Assembly (NCBI GenBank): GCA_022539475.1
Contig: VCMS01000070.1
Coordinates: forward strand, 1 to 64,000
Length of the DNA stretch: 64,000 nucleotides
DNA from: Gracilaria domingensis
Taxonomy: Eukaryota; Rhodophyta; Florideophyceae; Gracilariales; Gracilariaceae
Direction of reading: 5' to 3'
Shown: positions 41,875 to 55,261 of the stretch, piece by piece
How positions within the stretch are numbered: position 1 is the stretch's first letter
How the letters are laid out: every line of letters starts with the position of its first letter
Notes under the pieces: model-generated
What the model was told of the DNA's origin: nothing
What the model saw: the letters and a program-made list of their open reading frames with translations, nothing else
The model's database searches: none
Position numbers and translations under genes: made by a program

Positions 41875-43006
41875 CAGGGCTGTCGACAATATTAAAGCAA
41901 AATATTGCAAACAAAGTGCAATAAGAAATATCGTAGCTATATTGCTCGCTGTGAGCAATAAGTATTGCAATATACATACATTCTATATGCAATAAAAATA
42001 CAATAAACAGGCCATTTTGCAATATAACTTGCAATATCCTAGAAAAGCCCTCGAACAATGTAAATCGTATAGGTTTATTTTACTTCCAAAGTCTATAGAA
42101 GCATACGAACTAAATACCGATTGAACAGGGGCGTATTTGTGACTGACTAAATTTGGTTTCCCCTAGTCACTAGTCACAACCAGAAATCAGTTAGTCAGTC
42201 ATGTTAGTCATTACAAGCTTTCAAATATTTTTTTGCTCAGTTTTATCAACTTACCACGCAATGGCGCCCACCAAGGAACCTTCGGTGCATTTAGCATGAT
42301 ATAAAATAGTAGTCTGCGCTACGTAATCGTCTTTAAGCTTACTTGTAACAAAAAATCGAAATAAATTGGATGTTTTCAAACAATTTTTTGAAAACCTTTG
42401 AGTTTAATTTCGTGCAACAGGACATGTCTAACCTCTAACTTTTGTGAATATGCTTGTAATTCGGTATCACGGTAGACTTCCGAGTTTAATACGCCATCGT
42501 AAAGAACCTAAAATTTGCTATGACTAAAATGATTAAATATTTTTTACCGTCGTAGTCAGTCAGTCATTAGTCACCCATTTTTTAGTTTAGTCAGTCAGTC
42601 ACAAATACGGCCTAGCGATTGAATCGTTCTTCCTGTCAACAAAGATTTTTACGCGTCATCTGAAATTTATCAATATTCTCAGAACGATGAGTACTTTCAA
42701 AGCACCGGGTTATTGCTATCATGATCGTTATCATGTGTCCAATGTGTTGCCGCTCAGTGCGGTATAAGAATAGGACCTTTGATATAATCATATGTATTCT
42801 GGGCGTACTTCATTGTGATTGTCATATAAAATTGCAATATTTAGTATTACTAATTAATATTGCAATAAATTTTTGATGTGCAATACTAATTGCAATAATG
42901 TTTCTGTTTGCAATATCAATTGCAATATGTGAATAGGAGTGCAATAGGCAATACATATTGCTTATTGCAATATATTGCAATAGAAATATATTGTACGACA
43001 TCCCTG
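41875..43006. mobile_element. hAT-like non-autonomous DNA transposon (outer)
   Basis: The ends are imperfect inverted repeats: cagggctgtcgacaatat on the left and, reverse-complemented, cagggatgtcgtacaatat on the right. CAGGG-type ends are usual in hAT elements. Both subterminal zones (41885-42050 and 42825-42990) are packed with ttgcaat/attgcaa motifs. No transposase is encoded. The right flank ctcatgtg continues as NLR-spacer DNA, but the left flank does not match it, so the 8 bp duplication is lost or the left side was rearranged. Confidence 0.65.
42126..42615. mobile_element. hAT-type MITE nested in the outer element
   Basis: A 490 bp insert with an exact 8 bp target duplication cgattgaa at 42118-42125 and 42616-42623. 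The inverted ends share gtatttgtgactgact (caggggcg-type on the left, ctaggccg-type on the right). gtcagt/agtcac motifs cluster in both subterminal regions. It is non-coding. Confidence 0.85.
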
Positions 43007-43940
43007 CTCATGTGGTCAAACTTACTATTACTCCATCCCTCTGAAAGAGATGGGCTCCGACCGCTATTGCAGCTGCTCGACAGACACTGGTTTTTATATC
43101 AAAGCTGATATCTGGGTGGTTTGCTCCGCTCTTTCTCCTGCAGCTCAAGAGCTCTTTTTATTTTATGGCTAATTGTTGACGATTTTGAAGCAACGCTCTT
43201 TCGTCATCGCGCATATGCGCGCTGTATTACGTGCGCTGCTGCCTGGCACGCGTCTAGCGATAGATGTATCAGTTGTGTTCCGTGCACTGGGAGTAGAAGT
43301 CTGTGGTGTACGTCATTCTGCTTCTGAGGAATCAAACTCGTAATCAGTTTCAACTTGTTCTTGCCAAGTCAGCAAAAAACTGGCTTGGCAAGGGACCGCT
43401 GTAAAAGCCTCCTAGCTTCTGGGAGGCAACCTTGACTGGGGGGAGGCTCCAAGGCAAGGTGTGCCCGTTTTGTGCGCTCCTGTCTCTCTGCAAGACTCGA
43501 CGCGCGGTAGCTCCAGCTCTACCTGCAGCCGATTGCTTCAGGCCTGTGCGTAGCAGTAACACTAATCAACACTAATCGAAGCCTTACGACCATCTCGATG
43601 AATGCGTGTTTGAGGTATGCTCTGTGATTTAAATGACACCGATTGAAGTGGACCTCTGCCACACTCTGTTTCAGCCCGCTCCGTTGCACTCGTTCTGTTT
43701 TGGCGTTGTTTGGCCGTCCGTTTGTACACGCACGCTCCAACGGATATGGGGTGATATGACCGTGCGTTGCGCACATTGGGCAGGCAGCTGAGGCAAGCTT
43801 GGCGACGTGAGGCGGTGCTTTGATGTAAATGGGTTGAGAAAAAGGTGGCGCTGTGATCAGGCGCGCAATGCGTGAAAGGATGAGTTTGATGTTTTTGTTT
43901 GTCGCGATTCTGGTATATACGGATGTGACAAAACAAACGA
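43007..43940. other. Diverged 3' end of an X spacer, downstream of NLR copy C
   Basis: From the hAT edge this sequence aligns with 2993-3523 of X1 (ctcatgtggtc..., ctcgacagacactgg versus ctcgaaagacacggg) with many changes and an extra segment at about 43290-43560. It holds no gene. Confidence 0.75.
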
Positions 43941-46900
43941 TCATTGTTGCAGAAGACAGAATCGCAAACCTTTGCCGCGATTGAGCCATGGGGCGAGGAA
44001 GAAGCCAAACTGGTAGCGGCGGCAAGGGTGCTCGGATGTGCCAAGCCACAGCTTGCCCTTGTGCGGGGCGTCGAACTGCAGCGTTGTTGACTCCTCCCAC
44101 CACAGCGGCAGCTGGTGCGGCACCGGGTGCGGCACGCACGTGTCGTCGTGCAAGCTGCACAGCTGCGAGTAGTTATCCCGAAACATCACATCCACAGCGC
44201 CGGCGCGCAGCGACACGAAAATCGGCATACTCGCGAGCGCGAAGCGGTGCGTGGCCACGCGCTGCGCCACGTCCCACACGAGCAACACGTCGTCGTCGCT
44301 GTATCCCGCCGCCACTCGCGCGCCGTCGTCGGACACTGCCACGCACTCGACGAACTTCTGCTCCGGGTGCGCGGGCAGCGCGTCGCCGACGGCGACGCCG
44401 CGGCGCGTGTCCCACACGCGCACGTCGCCGCCCACACTGCCCGACGCGGCGCGCGAGCCGTCGGCGCAAAGCGCCACGCACGACACGCACTCACTGTGGC
44501 CGCGCAGCGCGTGGCACACGGCGGCGCCGGAGCGCACGTCCCACACGCGCACCGCACGGTCGTGCCCACCGCCGGACGCGAGCCGCCGCGCGTCCGCGCT
44601 GAACGAAAGCGCCCCCACGCCGTCCGCGTGCGCGCGCAGCACCTGCGGCCGCAGCGCGCCGCTGGCGCCGTCCCACAGCCGCACCGCCCCGTCCCATGAC
44701 CCCGTCGCAATCCACCGCCCGTCCGCGCTCACGCACACACACGCAATCGCCTCCTCGTGCGCGTCCTCACCGCGGCTGCCGCTCTCCGCCTGCGCGCCCC
44801 TCACATCCCACACTCGAACGCTTCCGCCCCACATCCCGGCAAGCCCGACAGAGCCGTCTTCACTTGCACCCACGAAACAAACGGCACCACCCAACACACC
44901 CCCTTTTATCACGCCTCTTTCGCTCCCATGCTCCCACACGCCATAGCCTCCATCAATTGCACCCCACAAAACCAGTTTCCCATCTTCGCTGAGCGCTACG
45001 CTACTCACCCAAACTCCGACTTCAACAGAGTTCAAGTAACTTCCGCTCTCAGCGTCCAGCACTCCAATCATTCCACAATACGAAGTTTGCGTTACAATCA
45101 GCTCCCCATTTCCACTGAAAGCCACACTTGCCACAGAACCATCATTTGGTGCCCGCGCCTCACAGATCTTTTCGCCGCTCTCTGCGTCCCATACGTAAAC
45201 TCCACCCTCTTTCAACCCACAACAAACCTTCCTTCCCGTCGAGCTCACAGCAACGCACACGACATTCCCTTCCTTCCCACTCACAAGTTCCCGAGCAGTT
45301 CCATCGCCCTGCAGGTCCCACGTTACCACATTGCCAACATCTCGCAGCCCACACGCAACCCATCTCGAATCCTCGCTCAAACAAATGCAGCTCATAAATC
45401 CTGCAGTCTTTCCAATACTAGTCTCCACGTCCTTCGCAACGTCCCACGTCTTCACATTATTAGGAGTGTCCACATACACAACCATTCGTCCATCTCTCGA
45501 CAACGCAGCGACTCTATACCAATCCACCTTCCTTTCAAAAGTCTTTAGACTGCCGTGCGTTAAGTTGTACTTCACTATTTCCAACTTCTCACCATACGAG
45601 ACCAAGATTGTCAACTCACTCTTGTGTTTTCGAATACACAATACGAACCCCCCTACTTGTATGCTCTCCAAATCAGCGCCCCCAGCAGCCGTCAGGAATC
45701 CTTCTTCCGCCTTCAACCATGCTTCTTCGCACTTCTCTGCAATCTCCGCAACTTTCTCCAAAAACTCACGCGTCGTCTTACACTTCTTTGAATGCGTTAG
45801 CAGTCGTCCATACAGCTGGAACCACACCTCCCGTGGGTTTCTTGACACTGCATCCTGGCTCAATCTCGCCGCCTGTGCAATCACTTCCAGTGCCCTCTTC
45901 TTCTCTTCCTTCCTTTCCATGCTTGAACGACCGAGTGCTGTTTGCCCATTTGAAACTTCACTTTCAACAGCAAATATTCCACTCTCTGTGAGACGCTTCG
46001 CTATCCATTCAGGCTTCAGTAGCAGCCATACCAATTCTTCATCTTCTCCGGCGTCCTTGAGAAGTCGACAAACGTTGCTCTCCAGATACCCATCTCTGTC
46101 TTCCACACCCCACCATTCTCGTCTTCTGCATTCTTTCATGCAGTCTACAACTGGTGCGTCTTCCACAACTGCCGCATTCTGGACAACATCGGCCCCACTT
46201 TTGTTCGGTTTCCAACAGCAAACTTTCCTTAACTTCATCCAAATCCTGCTCTTCTCATCTTCAGCAGCTCCTAAACTATTCGGAACCACTTCGGATACTC
46301 TGTCAACTTCAGCACTGTCATCTCCAATATACCCATTCAATAATCGCTTAATGTACCTGCGCTTCTCATCTTCCGAATCATGTCGCAACACATCCAAAAT
46401 GTCGTCATGCACACGCAGCACCTTCTTCTTCCCTCGAATCGCAATCTCCACCACAGCCACCGAGTCTAGAGCTTCCATCACCTTCACAGCCTCACTTGTC
46501 TCACTCAATCCCCAAAGCTTCTGCAGCATCGAGACAGGTACTTCCTGCTGTTTCTTCAGCACACACAATGTTCGAAGCATTTCCCGAATCGGGTACGTAA
46601 AAGGCTTTCCTGACTCCGTCTCTCCTTTCCATCGACGCTCAAGTACTGACATCGAAGTATCAACCACGTTCCTTATCGCACCGTAACCCGGCCAGTGTTC
46701 CGTAACCAGTGACTTCTTTGTGGTCTTCAACTCTTCATGATACATGCTCAGTGCATCCTCTTTTGGTTCTGCCATTCGAGTCACGTATTTTCGAACACCG
46801 GCACCAGTCACAGCCAAACGTAAGGTAATCCTGCACAAGTCAGCAGAATCTCCTCCAACGCCTCCATATTGCTCGGGTTCTGAATCCTGCACTCCTCCAA

Positions 46901-47923
46901 CTCAGCGTGATTCAGAAACATGATTCGCGAACCCTCTTCTTTTCTGGCTTCAAACGTTATGAATTTGTCGGCCTTCAGAGCGAGCTCAAAGTCCCTCGTC
47001 GTGTACACAAGACGACTGTCAGCGTTCATCATATGTGCAAGAATGCGAAATGTCTCCCCATCAAACCCGTTCTCTTCCCATACATCGTCAACCAAGAAGA
47101 GACAGGTGTGATTCACAAACCATTGCCTGGCCTTGTCCACAGCTTCCTGCAGTTTCCTTCCACGAATAGTTTTCGCGAGCTTCGGGTTCCCCGTCTTTTC
47201 AACAATCCCCGCAATCTTTCCACTGAGATCAACCATCTTAGCATCCGCTCCCAGTTGCATAAACTGCACACCATCCGGGAACCTCGTTTTCACATCAGCC
47301 AAACTACTGTTCAGTCCCCGAAGCGCGCACGTCTTTCCAACTCCGCCCCGCCCGGCAGCCACAACCGCCAGCACTTTGTGCTCCGATGTTCGCAGTACCG
47401 CTGCCTTGAGCTTTCCCTCAGACGTCTGCGAAGATTCGTAATCCAGAGTGAGTCGTGGAGGATTGGGCGGCACGGTTCCATGTTTCAAAAAGTGGACGTC
47501 AGTTTGTGCCACACCATCACCGTCTGTAACCGCCACTTCTCTCTCTCTTACAAACTCTTCAAACTTTTCCACGGTGCTCTCAACTTCGGTCAGGGTTTGG
47601 TTTGCGGGCTGTACTCTATGCAATAGCGTAGCCTTCGCAACGTCTGGCGCTAGCTTGACACACCTTTCCCTCACCTGGTGCAACCTAGTTCTCCAAGAGC
47701 GCAGCATATGAGACGAAGAGTGTTCTTCACTTGACTCGCTGATCCAACCTTCAACGCGGTGCAAATGTTGATCGAGCAGTTGTTGAACGTGTCTCAATCT
47801 TTCGCGGTTGCGCGAGGCCAGGTCGTGGTGGCGAACAGGGGCTTTGAGTTTGTCCTCCACGTACATGAGAGCGGCTGGCGCCGCGGCTGCGACTGCAGCG
47901 GCCGCGGAGACTGGCTCTGCCAT
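43941..47923 (-). pseudogene. NB-ARC–WD40 NLR copy C (one frameshift)
   Basis: The same architecture and length as copy B, starting at ATG 47923 (MAEPVSAA). P-loop, kinase-2, TTRD, the MHD-like VHD and about ten WD repeats are all present. One base is missing near 46825 relative to B (ccaaacgtaaggtaatc against ccaaaagtaaaggtattc), which shifts the frame at the GLPL-like motif. The rest, about 950 codons, is open. A single lesion in an otherwise clean gene could be a recent null allele or a sequencing error. The WD repeats differ from B at the exposed positions described in the findings. Best relatives in the window are copy A at the 5' end and copy D in much of the body. Confidence 0.85.
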
Positions 47924-50301
47924 GGGAAGGTTGGGCTGATGTGAATGAGCTAAACTCGAAAGTAGCAGCGGTAACGCGCGCGCCGTGCTACAGCTGTTCG
48001 TGATACCGGGACACGTTCTTTCCGAAAAGCGGAACGGGGCACAAGAACTTGTAGGGGATCGATTGCGCGAGCGACAACGTCTGACGACGAATGAGCTAAA
48101 TTTATTCGACGGTGCGAGCCAGGTGCGCGAGATCGCAATAGTGACCAATCTGCCACATTAGAAATGCAATGGGAGGCGGTTCGCAGAAGGACCGAGAGAT
48201 GAGTGGAGAGAACGAGAAACTGATAGAGACGGGTGGCCTGATGAGATTTGGAGATTTGGGGATTTGGAGGTGGTGGCAGTTGACAGCACAGTAATGGCAC
48301 TTGCGCGTTGCTGTCATGCGATGGTGCGATGCGCTCGGCCGCGAACGAAGCCTCTGATATTGCATTTTGTGACTGGAAGTATGGTGCAGCGGCGTCACAC
48401 AGAGCGTTCTAACGCAAGCCGGTGCGCCATGCTCAGCACCGCTGCTGGGGTTCATTGTCTTGCTGTGGGGCCCCACATGCAGCGGTTGCGTTACTCGGCT
48501 GACCAGGAAAGTGCTTTGTTCGTTTGGCAGTGGGCGGAGAAGCGGCTAAAGTGGAAGAAGAAGCAAGTGAGCAACGACAGGGCGGCTGCCCTAATTGGGT
48601 ACTCGAAGGCGTCCAACTGACTTTGTTTGGGAGAAGCTGAAGACATATGCTTCGGCCATCATGGCGCAGCGATATGAGGAACACACCAGGGCTGGAACGC
48701 ACGCTCTGCATCCGGGATGCGCGTGAAAGGTACCTTTAGTAACGAAGACGATGGTGCTTGGCGGGGGATGCTTGACTGTCAAACATGAACTGGTGGCAAG
48801 ACTGCGACACGTGCCAACCGCGGCGAGCTACGTGTTCCTGTGTGCCACGTGGCGCGTTGCGCTCACGCCAATCAAGCGCCGGCAACAAACGCGCTCGCCG
48901 AGTATGTCGAGAAAGCGCAACCCGCGCGCCACGCCCAGCACGTGGCCACGCGTCTCTCCCGAACGAGCGGAGCGCTCGCCCGCATCGGCGTGTGGGTGGC
49001 GCGTGCCGCGCGTGCCGCGCGTGCCGCGCGTGCCGTGGCGGCGGCCGGCGCAGTCGGCGGTGCGGAGCGTCGCGGCGATGCGCGACACACGCGAGCGGCG
49101 GGCGGCCACGCGCGGGTGGCGAGCAGCGCGCAGCCGCCAACGGCGCGCTGCGCCGCGACGCGCAGTAAGGGAGCTCTCGTTTGTCAATCGTCGCCAGTGT
49201 AGGCAGCCATCCCTGGCAGGATGGCTGCATACACGCAAATGTTGGGAGGCAATTGCGAGCTTTGGCGGCTTCGAGCCGTCAATTTTTCTCTTCTGCAATT
49301 GCACTCCGTGTCTTCCCCCATCGCTCGCGTCTCCGCACATGGCGCAACCCTTTCCTCGTGTCTGCGAGTACGACATGTGCAACGGTACCCTTGAACGGAG
49401 GCATTCATGTCTGCGCGCATGCCACACCGCCACTCCACGCCCAACGCGGAGGACCAATTTTTGTTTCTGACAGAGTGCCACCATAGCTGAGTGGTTGTCG
49501 GCGTGGGCCGAGTCATGTCGCCGACGCACAAAAAGGATATCAAGATGCGCACTTGTTTGCCAGACAGTTGAAAATCGATGCAGTCATCCACTTTGAGCAG
49601 AACTGTTGACAAGACAAGAACTCATTCGCAGTGCGCCTGAGTTGGTATCATCTACTTTAATATGTTTGAGGGTTAGCGCTTCGCAGAACAGAATCGAAAG
49701 TGCATCGCATCCAGGTATAGCAAAGCAGGAAGCGTGGCCAGGCTTCCAGTCTGGACTGCGAAATGAGCTCATGTGATCGAGCTTACCGTCACTCTATTCC
49801 TCTGATGACTGCAGCTCCTCGAAAGACACGGGTCTCTATATCAGAGCTCAAATCCTTGTGGGTCGCTCCCCTCTTTCTTCTGCAACTCAAGTACTCTTTT
49901 TTTTTTTATTCTTTTACGGCTAATCGAAGCTTTACGACCTTCTCGATGATTTCATCGATGCATGTGTGTCTGAGGTTTGCTCTATGATTTAGGTGGCATC
50001 AATTAGAAGTCGACCTCTGCCACACCCTGTTTCAGCAAGCTCCGTTGCACTCGTTCTGTTTTGGCGTTGTTTGGCCGTCCGTTTGTACACGCACGCTCCA
50101 ACCGGTATGGAGTGATACGACTGTGCGTTGCGCACATTGGGCAGGCAGCTGAGGCAAGCTTGGCGACATGAGGCGGTGCTTTGATGTAAATGGGTTGAGA
50201 AAAAGGTGGCGCTGTGATCAGGCGCGCAATGCGTGAAAGGATGAGTTTGATGTTTTTGTTCGTGGCGATTCTGGTATATACGGATGTGACAGAACAAACG
50301 A
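47924..50301. repeat. Spacer X2, copy of X1
   Basis: Nearly identical to 1166-3523. The clearest difference is two extra nine-base CGTGCCGCG units at about 49010. Scattered substitutions appear at the right-hand end. No gene is called. Confidence 0.9.
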
Positions 50302-53300
50302 TCATTGCTGCAGAAGACAAAATCGCAAACCGCGATTGAGCCGTGAGACAAAGAAGAAGCCAAACTGGTAGCGGCGGCAGGAGTGCTCGGATGTGCCAAG
50401 CCACAGCTTGCCCTTGTGCGAGACGTCGAACTGCAGCGTTGTTGACCGCTGCCACCACAGCGGCAGCTGGTGCGGCGCCGGGTGCGGCACGCACGTGTCG
50501 TCGTGCAGGCTGCACAGCTGCGGGGAGTGATACTTGAGCATCACATCGACAGCGGCGGCGCGCAGCGACACGAAATCGGCCAACTGCCCGCGAGCGAGAA
50601 GCGGTGCGTGGCCACGCGCTGCGCCACGTCCCACACGAGCAACACGTCCTCAAGGTGTCCCGCCGCCACTCGCGCGCCGTCGTCGGACATGGCCACGCAC
50701 TCGACGAACTTCTGCTCCGGGTGCGCGCGCAGCGCGTCGCCGACGGCGGCGCCGCGGCGCGTGTCCCACACGCGCACGTCGCCGCCCACACTGCCCGACG
50801 CGGCGCGCGAGCCGTCGGCGCACAGCGCCACGCACAACACGCGGTCACCGTGGCCGCGCAGCGCGTCGCACACGGCGGCACCGGAGCGCACGTCCCACAC
50901 GCGCACCGCACGGTCGAGCCCACCGCCGGACGCGAGCCGCCGCGCATCCGCGCTGAACGAAAGCTCCGCCACGTAGCCCAAGTGCGCGCGCAGCACCTGC
51001 GGCCGCAGCGCGCCGCTGGCGCCGTCCCACAGCCGCACCGTCCCGTCCCTCGACCCCGTCGCAATCCATCGCCCGTCCGCGCTCACGCACACACACGCAA
51101 TCGCCTCCTCGTGCGCGTCCTCACCGCGGCTGCCGCTCTCCGCCTGCGCGCCCCTCACATCCCACACTCGAACGCTTCCGCCCCACATCCCATCCCACAC
51201 TCGATCGCTTCCGTCATTCATCCCGGCAAGCCCGACAGAGCCGTCTTCACTTGCACCCACGAAACGAACCCAACCACCCCCCGTACCCCCTTGTATCACG
51301 CCTCTTTCGCTCCCATGCTCCCACACGCCATAGCCTCCATCAATTGCACCCCACAAAACCAGTTTCCCATCTTCGCTGAGCGCTACGCTACTCACCCAAA
51401 CTCCGACTTCAACAGAGTTCAAGTAACTTCCGCTCTCAGCGTCCAGCACTCCAATCATTCCACAATACGAAGTTTGCGTTACAATCAGCTCCCCATTTCC
51501 ACTGAAAGCCACACTTGCCACAGAACCATCATTTGGTGCCCGCGCCTCACAGATCTTTTCGCCGCTCTCTGCGTCCCATACGTAAACTCCACCCTTTTCC
51601 AACCCACAACAAAACTTCCTTCCCGTCGAGCTCACAGCAACGCACTCGACATTCCCTTCTTTCCCACTCACAAGTTCCCGAGGAGATCCACCGCCCTGCA
51701 GGTCCCACGTTACCACATTGCCAACATCTCGCAGCCCACACGCAACCCATCTCGAATCCTCGCTCAAACAAACGCACCAAATCGATGCCGTAGTCTTTCC
51801 AACACCCGTTCCCACGTCCTTCGCAACGTCCCACTTCTTCACATTATTATCAGCGTCCACATACACAACCAATCGTCCATCTCTCGACAACGCAGCGGAT
51901 TTATAGAAACCCATCTCCGTCCCAAAACGATTTAGACTGCCGTGCGTTAGGTTGTACTTCACTATTTCCAACCGCTCATCATACGAGACCAAGATTGTCA
52001 ACTCACTTTTATGCTTTTGAATACCCAATACGTCCCCCCCACTTGTATGCTCTCCAAATCAGCCCCCCCAGCAGCCGTCAGAAACCCTTCTTCCGCTCTC
52101 AACCATGCTTCTTCTCTCTTCTCTGCAATCTCCGCAACTTGCTCCAAAAACTCACGCGTCGTCTTACACTTCTTTGAATGCGTTATCAGTCGTCCATACA
52201 GCTGGAACCACACCTCCCGTGGGTTTCGTGACACTGCATCCTGGCTTAGTCTCGCCGCATGTGCAATCACTTCCAGTGCCCTCTTCTTCTCTTCCTTCCT
52301 TTCCATGCTTGAACGACCGAGTGCTGTTTGCCCATTTGAAACTTCACTCTCAACAGCAAAGATTCCACTCTCTGTAAGACGCTTCGCTATCCATTCAGGC
52401 TTCAGTAGCAGCCATACCAATTCTTCATCTTCTCCCGGCGTCCTTGAGCAGTCGGCAAACGTTGCTCTCCAGGTACCCATCTCTGTCTTCCACACCCCAC
52501 CATTCTCGTCTTCTGCATTCCTTCATACAGTCTACAACCGGTGCGTCTTCCACAACTGCTGCATTCTGGACAACATCGGCCCTACCTTTGTCCGGCTTCC
52601 AACAGCACACTTTCTTTAACTTCATCCAAATCCTGCTCTTCTCACCCCAGCAGCTCCCAAATTATTCGGAACCACTTCGGATACTCTGTCAAGTTTAGCA
52701 GTATCATCTCCAATGTACCCATTCAATAATCGCTTAATGTACCTGCCCTTCTCATCTCCCGAATCATGTCGCAACATATCCAAAATGTCGTCATGCACAC
52801 GCAGCACCTTCTTCTTCCCTCGAATCGCAACCTCCACCACAGCCACCGAGTCTATAGCTTCCATTACCTTCACAGTCTCACTTGCCTTACTCAATCCCCA
52901 AAGCTTCTGCAGCATCGAGACAGGTACCTCCTGTTGCTTTTCCAGAACACACAACGTTCGAAGCATTTCCCGAATCGGGTACGTAAAAGGCTTTCCTGAC
53001 TCCGTCTCTCCTTTCCATCGACGCTCAAGTACTGACATCGAAGTATCAACCACGTTCCTTATCGCACCGTAACCGGGCCAGTGTTCCGTAACCAGTGACT
53101 TCTTTGTGGTCTGCAATTCTTCATGATACATACTCAGTGCATCCTCTTTTGCTTCCGCCATTCGTCTCACGTACTTTCGAACACCGGCACCGGTCACAGC
53201 CAAAAGTAAAGGTATTCCTGCACAAGTCAACAGAATCTCCTCCAACGCCTCCATATTGCTCGGGTTCTGAATCCTGCACTCCTCCAACTCAGCGTGATTC

Positions 53301-54329
53301 AGAAACATGATTCGCGAATCCTCTTCTTTTCTGGCTTCAAACGTTATGAATTCGTCGGCCTTCCGAGCGAGCTCAAGGTCCCTCGTCGTGTACACAAGAC
53401 GACTGTCAGCGTTCATCATATGTGCAAGAATGCGAAATGTCTCCCATCAAACCCGTTCTCTTCCCATACATCGTCAACCAGGAAGAGACATGTGTGATTC
53501 ACGAACCATTGCCTGGCCTTGTCCACAGCTTCCTGCAGTTTCCTTCCACGTATAGTGTTCGCGAGCTTCTGGTTTCCGGTCTTTTCAACAATCTCCGCAA
53601 TCTTTCCACTGAGATCAACCATTTTAGCATCCGCTCCCAGTTGCATAAACTGCACACCATCCGGAAACCTGCTTTTCACATCAGCCAAACTACTGTTCAA
53701 TCCCCGGAGCGCGCACGTCTTTCCAACTCCGCCCGCCCGGCAGCCACAACCGCTAGCACTTTGTGCTCCGATGTTCGCAGTACCGCTGCCTTGAGCTTTC
53801 CTTCAGACGTCTGCAAAGATTCGTAATCCAGAGTGAGTCGTGGTGGATTGGGCGGCACAGTTCCATGTTTCAGAAAATGCACATCAGTTTGTGCCAAATC
53901 ATCACCGTCTGTCACTGCCGCTTCTCTCTCTTTTACAAACTCTTCAAACTTCTCCACAGTGCCCTCGACTTCGGTCAAAGTTTGGTTCGCGAGCTGTACT
54001 CGATGCAATAGCGTAGCACTCGCAACGTCTGGCGCTAGCTTGACACACCTTTCCCTCGCCTGCTGCAACCTAGTTCTCCAAGTGCACAACATATGAGACG
54101 AAGAGTGTTGTCCACTTGGCTCGTTGATCCAAACTTGAACACGTTGCAGATGTTGATCGAGCAGTTGTTGAACGTGTCTCAATCTTTCGCGGTTGCGCGA
54201 GGCCAGGTCGTGGTGGCGAACAGGGGCTTTGAGTTTGTCCTCCACGTACATGAGAGCGGCTGGGGCCGCAGCTGCGACTGCAGCGGCCGCGGCTGCGACT
54301 GCAGCGGCCGCGGAGACTGGCTCTGCCAT
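50302..54329 (-). pseudogene. NB-ARC–WD40 NLR copy D (several frameshifts)
   Basis: A full-length homologue of copy B from ATG 54329. Relative to B there are about six length changes that break the frame, near 53730 (the C-run encoding the P-loop), 53438, 52650, 52435, 52035 and 50580. Nearly all sit in C-runs, which fits either decay or base-calling error. The leader has an 18 bp tandem duplication (gcgactgcagcggccgcg twice) that lengthens the Ala stretch. Near 51160-51215 a short duplication adds an extra half blade (DRVWDGMWGGSVRVWDV). Apart from these the domains follow copy B, including the MHD-like VHD and ten WD repeats. Confidence 0.8.
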
Positions 54330-55261
54330 TCAAGCGTTGAGCTAATGTGAGTGATTCAAACTCGAAAGTAGCAATGGTAACCGGAGCGGCGTGCGACCGG
54401 TGCTTGTGATGCCGAGGCGCGTTCGTTCGAAAAGCGGGAAACGAGCAGAAAAAATCGAGTCGTTCGATTTCGGCAACGAGAAGGTTCGACGACGTATGAG
54501 CTGGATTTATTCGACTGAGCAAACCAGCTGCGCCATAGTGGCCAATCTGGTACATCAGAAATGCACGGAGAGGCGGTTTGCGAGGGAATGACGGATAGAT
54601 GAGTGGAGGAGAGAAGGAGACACTGATGGAGACGATTGATCGACAGCGAAGACTGTCAGTTGGAAGCCCAAGTGATCGCGAGACGCTGATGCCTGCTTGA
54701 GGAGTTTGAGAGACATGCTGGTGTGCTAGCTAGTTGTCATACTACAGCAAGGGCACTTGCGCATTGATGTCATGCGATCGTGGCGTGTGCACATGTACAC
54801 GTATACGCCGTCATCCATCAATGGCAGATGTGACACTTCGGAACTGAAATCCCTAATTCCCACATGCTGCCTTTTCGTCTTCTCCAACAGTTGTGTACTC
54901 CCACAGGCAGCTCCATGATGCTTCTCCTTCATGTTGACGAATGCAGAATTGACTACTTTTGTCCGTTGTCAACATACCTGGGGACCCTTCTGCAAATCGC
55001 ACAATGCATCGCGCCCGTGTCAAGCTCGGAAGAAAAACGCATATGCGGCGAGACGGCGAGCTACGTGTTGTTGTGCGCCATGTGGCGCTTTCCGCACACG
55101 CCAATAAAGCGCCGGCAACAAAACGCGCTCGCCGAGTGTGTCGCGCCAAGCGCCGTGTGACCCGCGCGCCACGCCCGGCACGTGGCACGCGTCCCTCCCG
55201 CACGGGCGGCGCGCGCGCGCGCATCGGCGGGTGGGCGGCACGGGCCGCGGGGAGGCCAAAA
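54330..55261. other. 5' flank of NLR copy D
   Basis: To about 54960 it matches the flank of copy B (7502-8030). From about 55040 it resembles the GC-rich core of X (near 2070-2230), more diverged. No gene is called. Confidence 0.65.
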
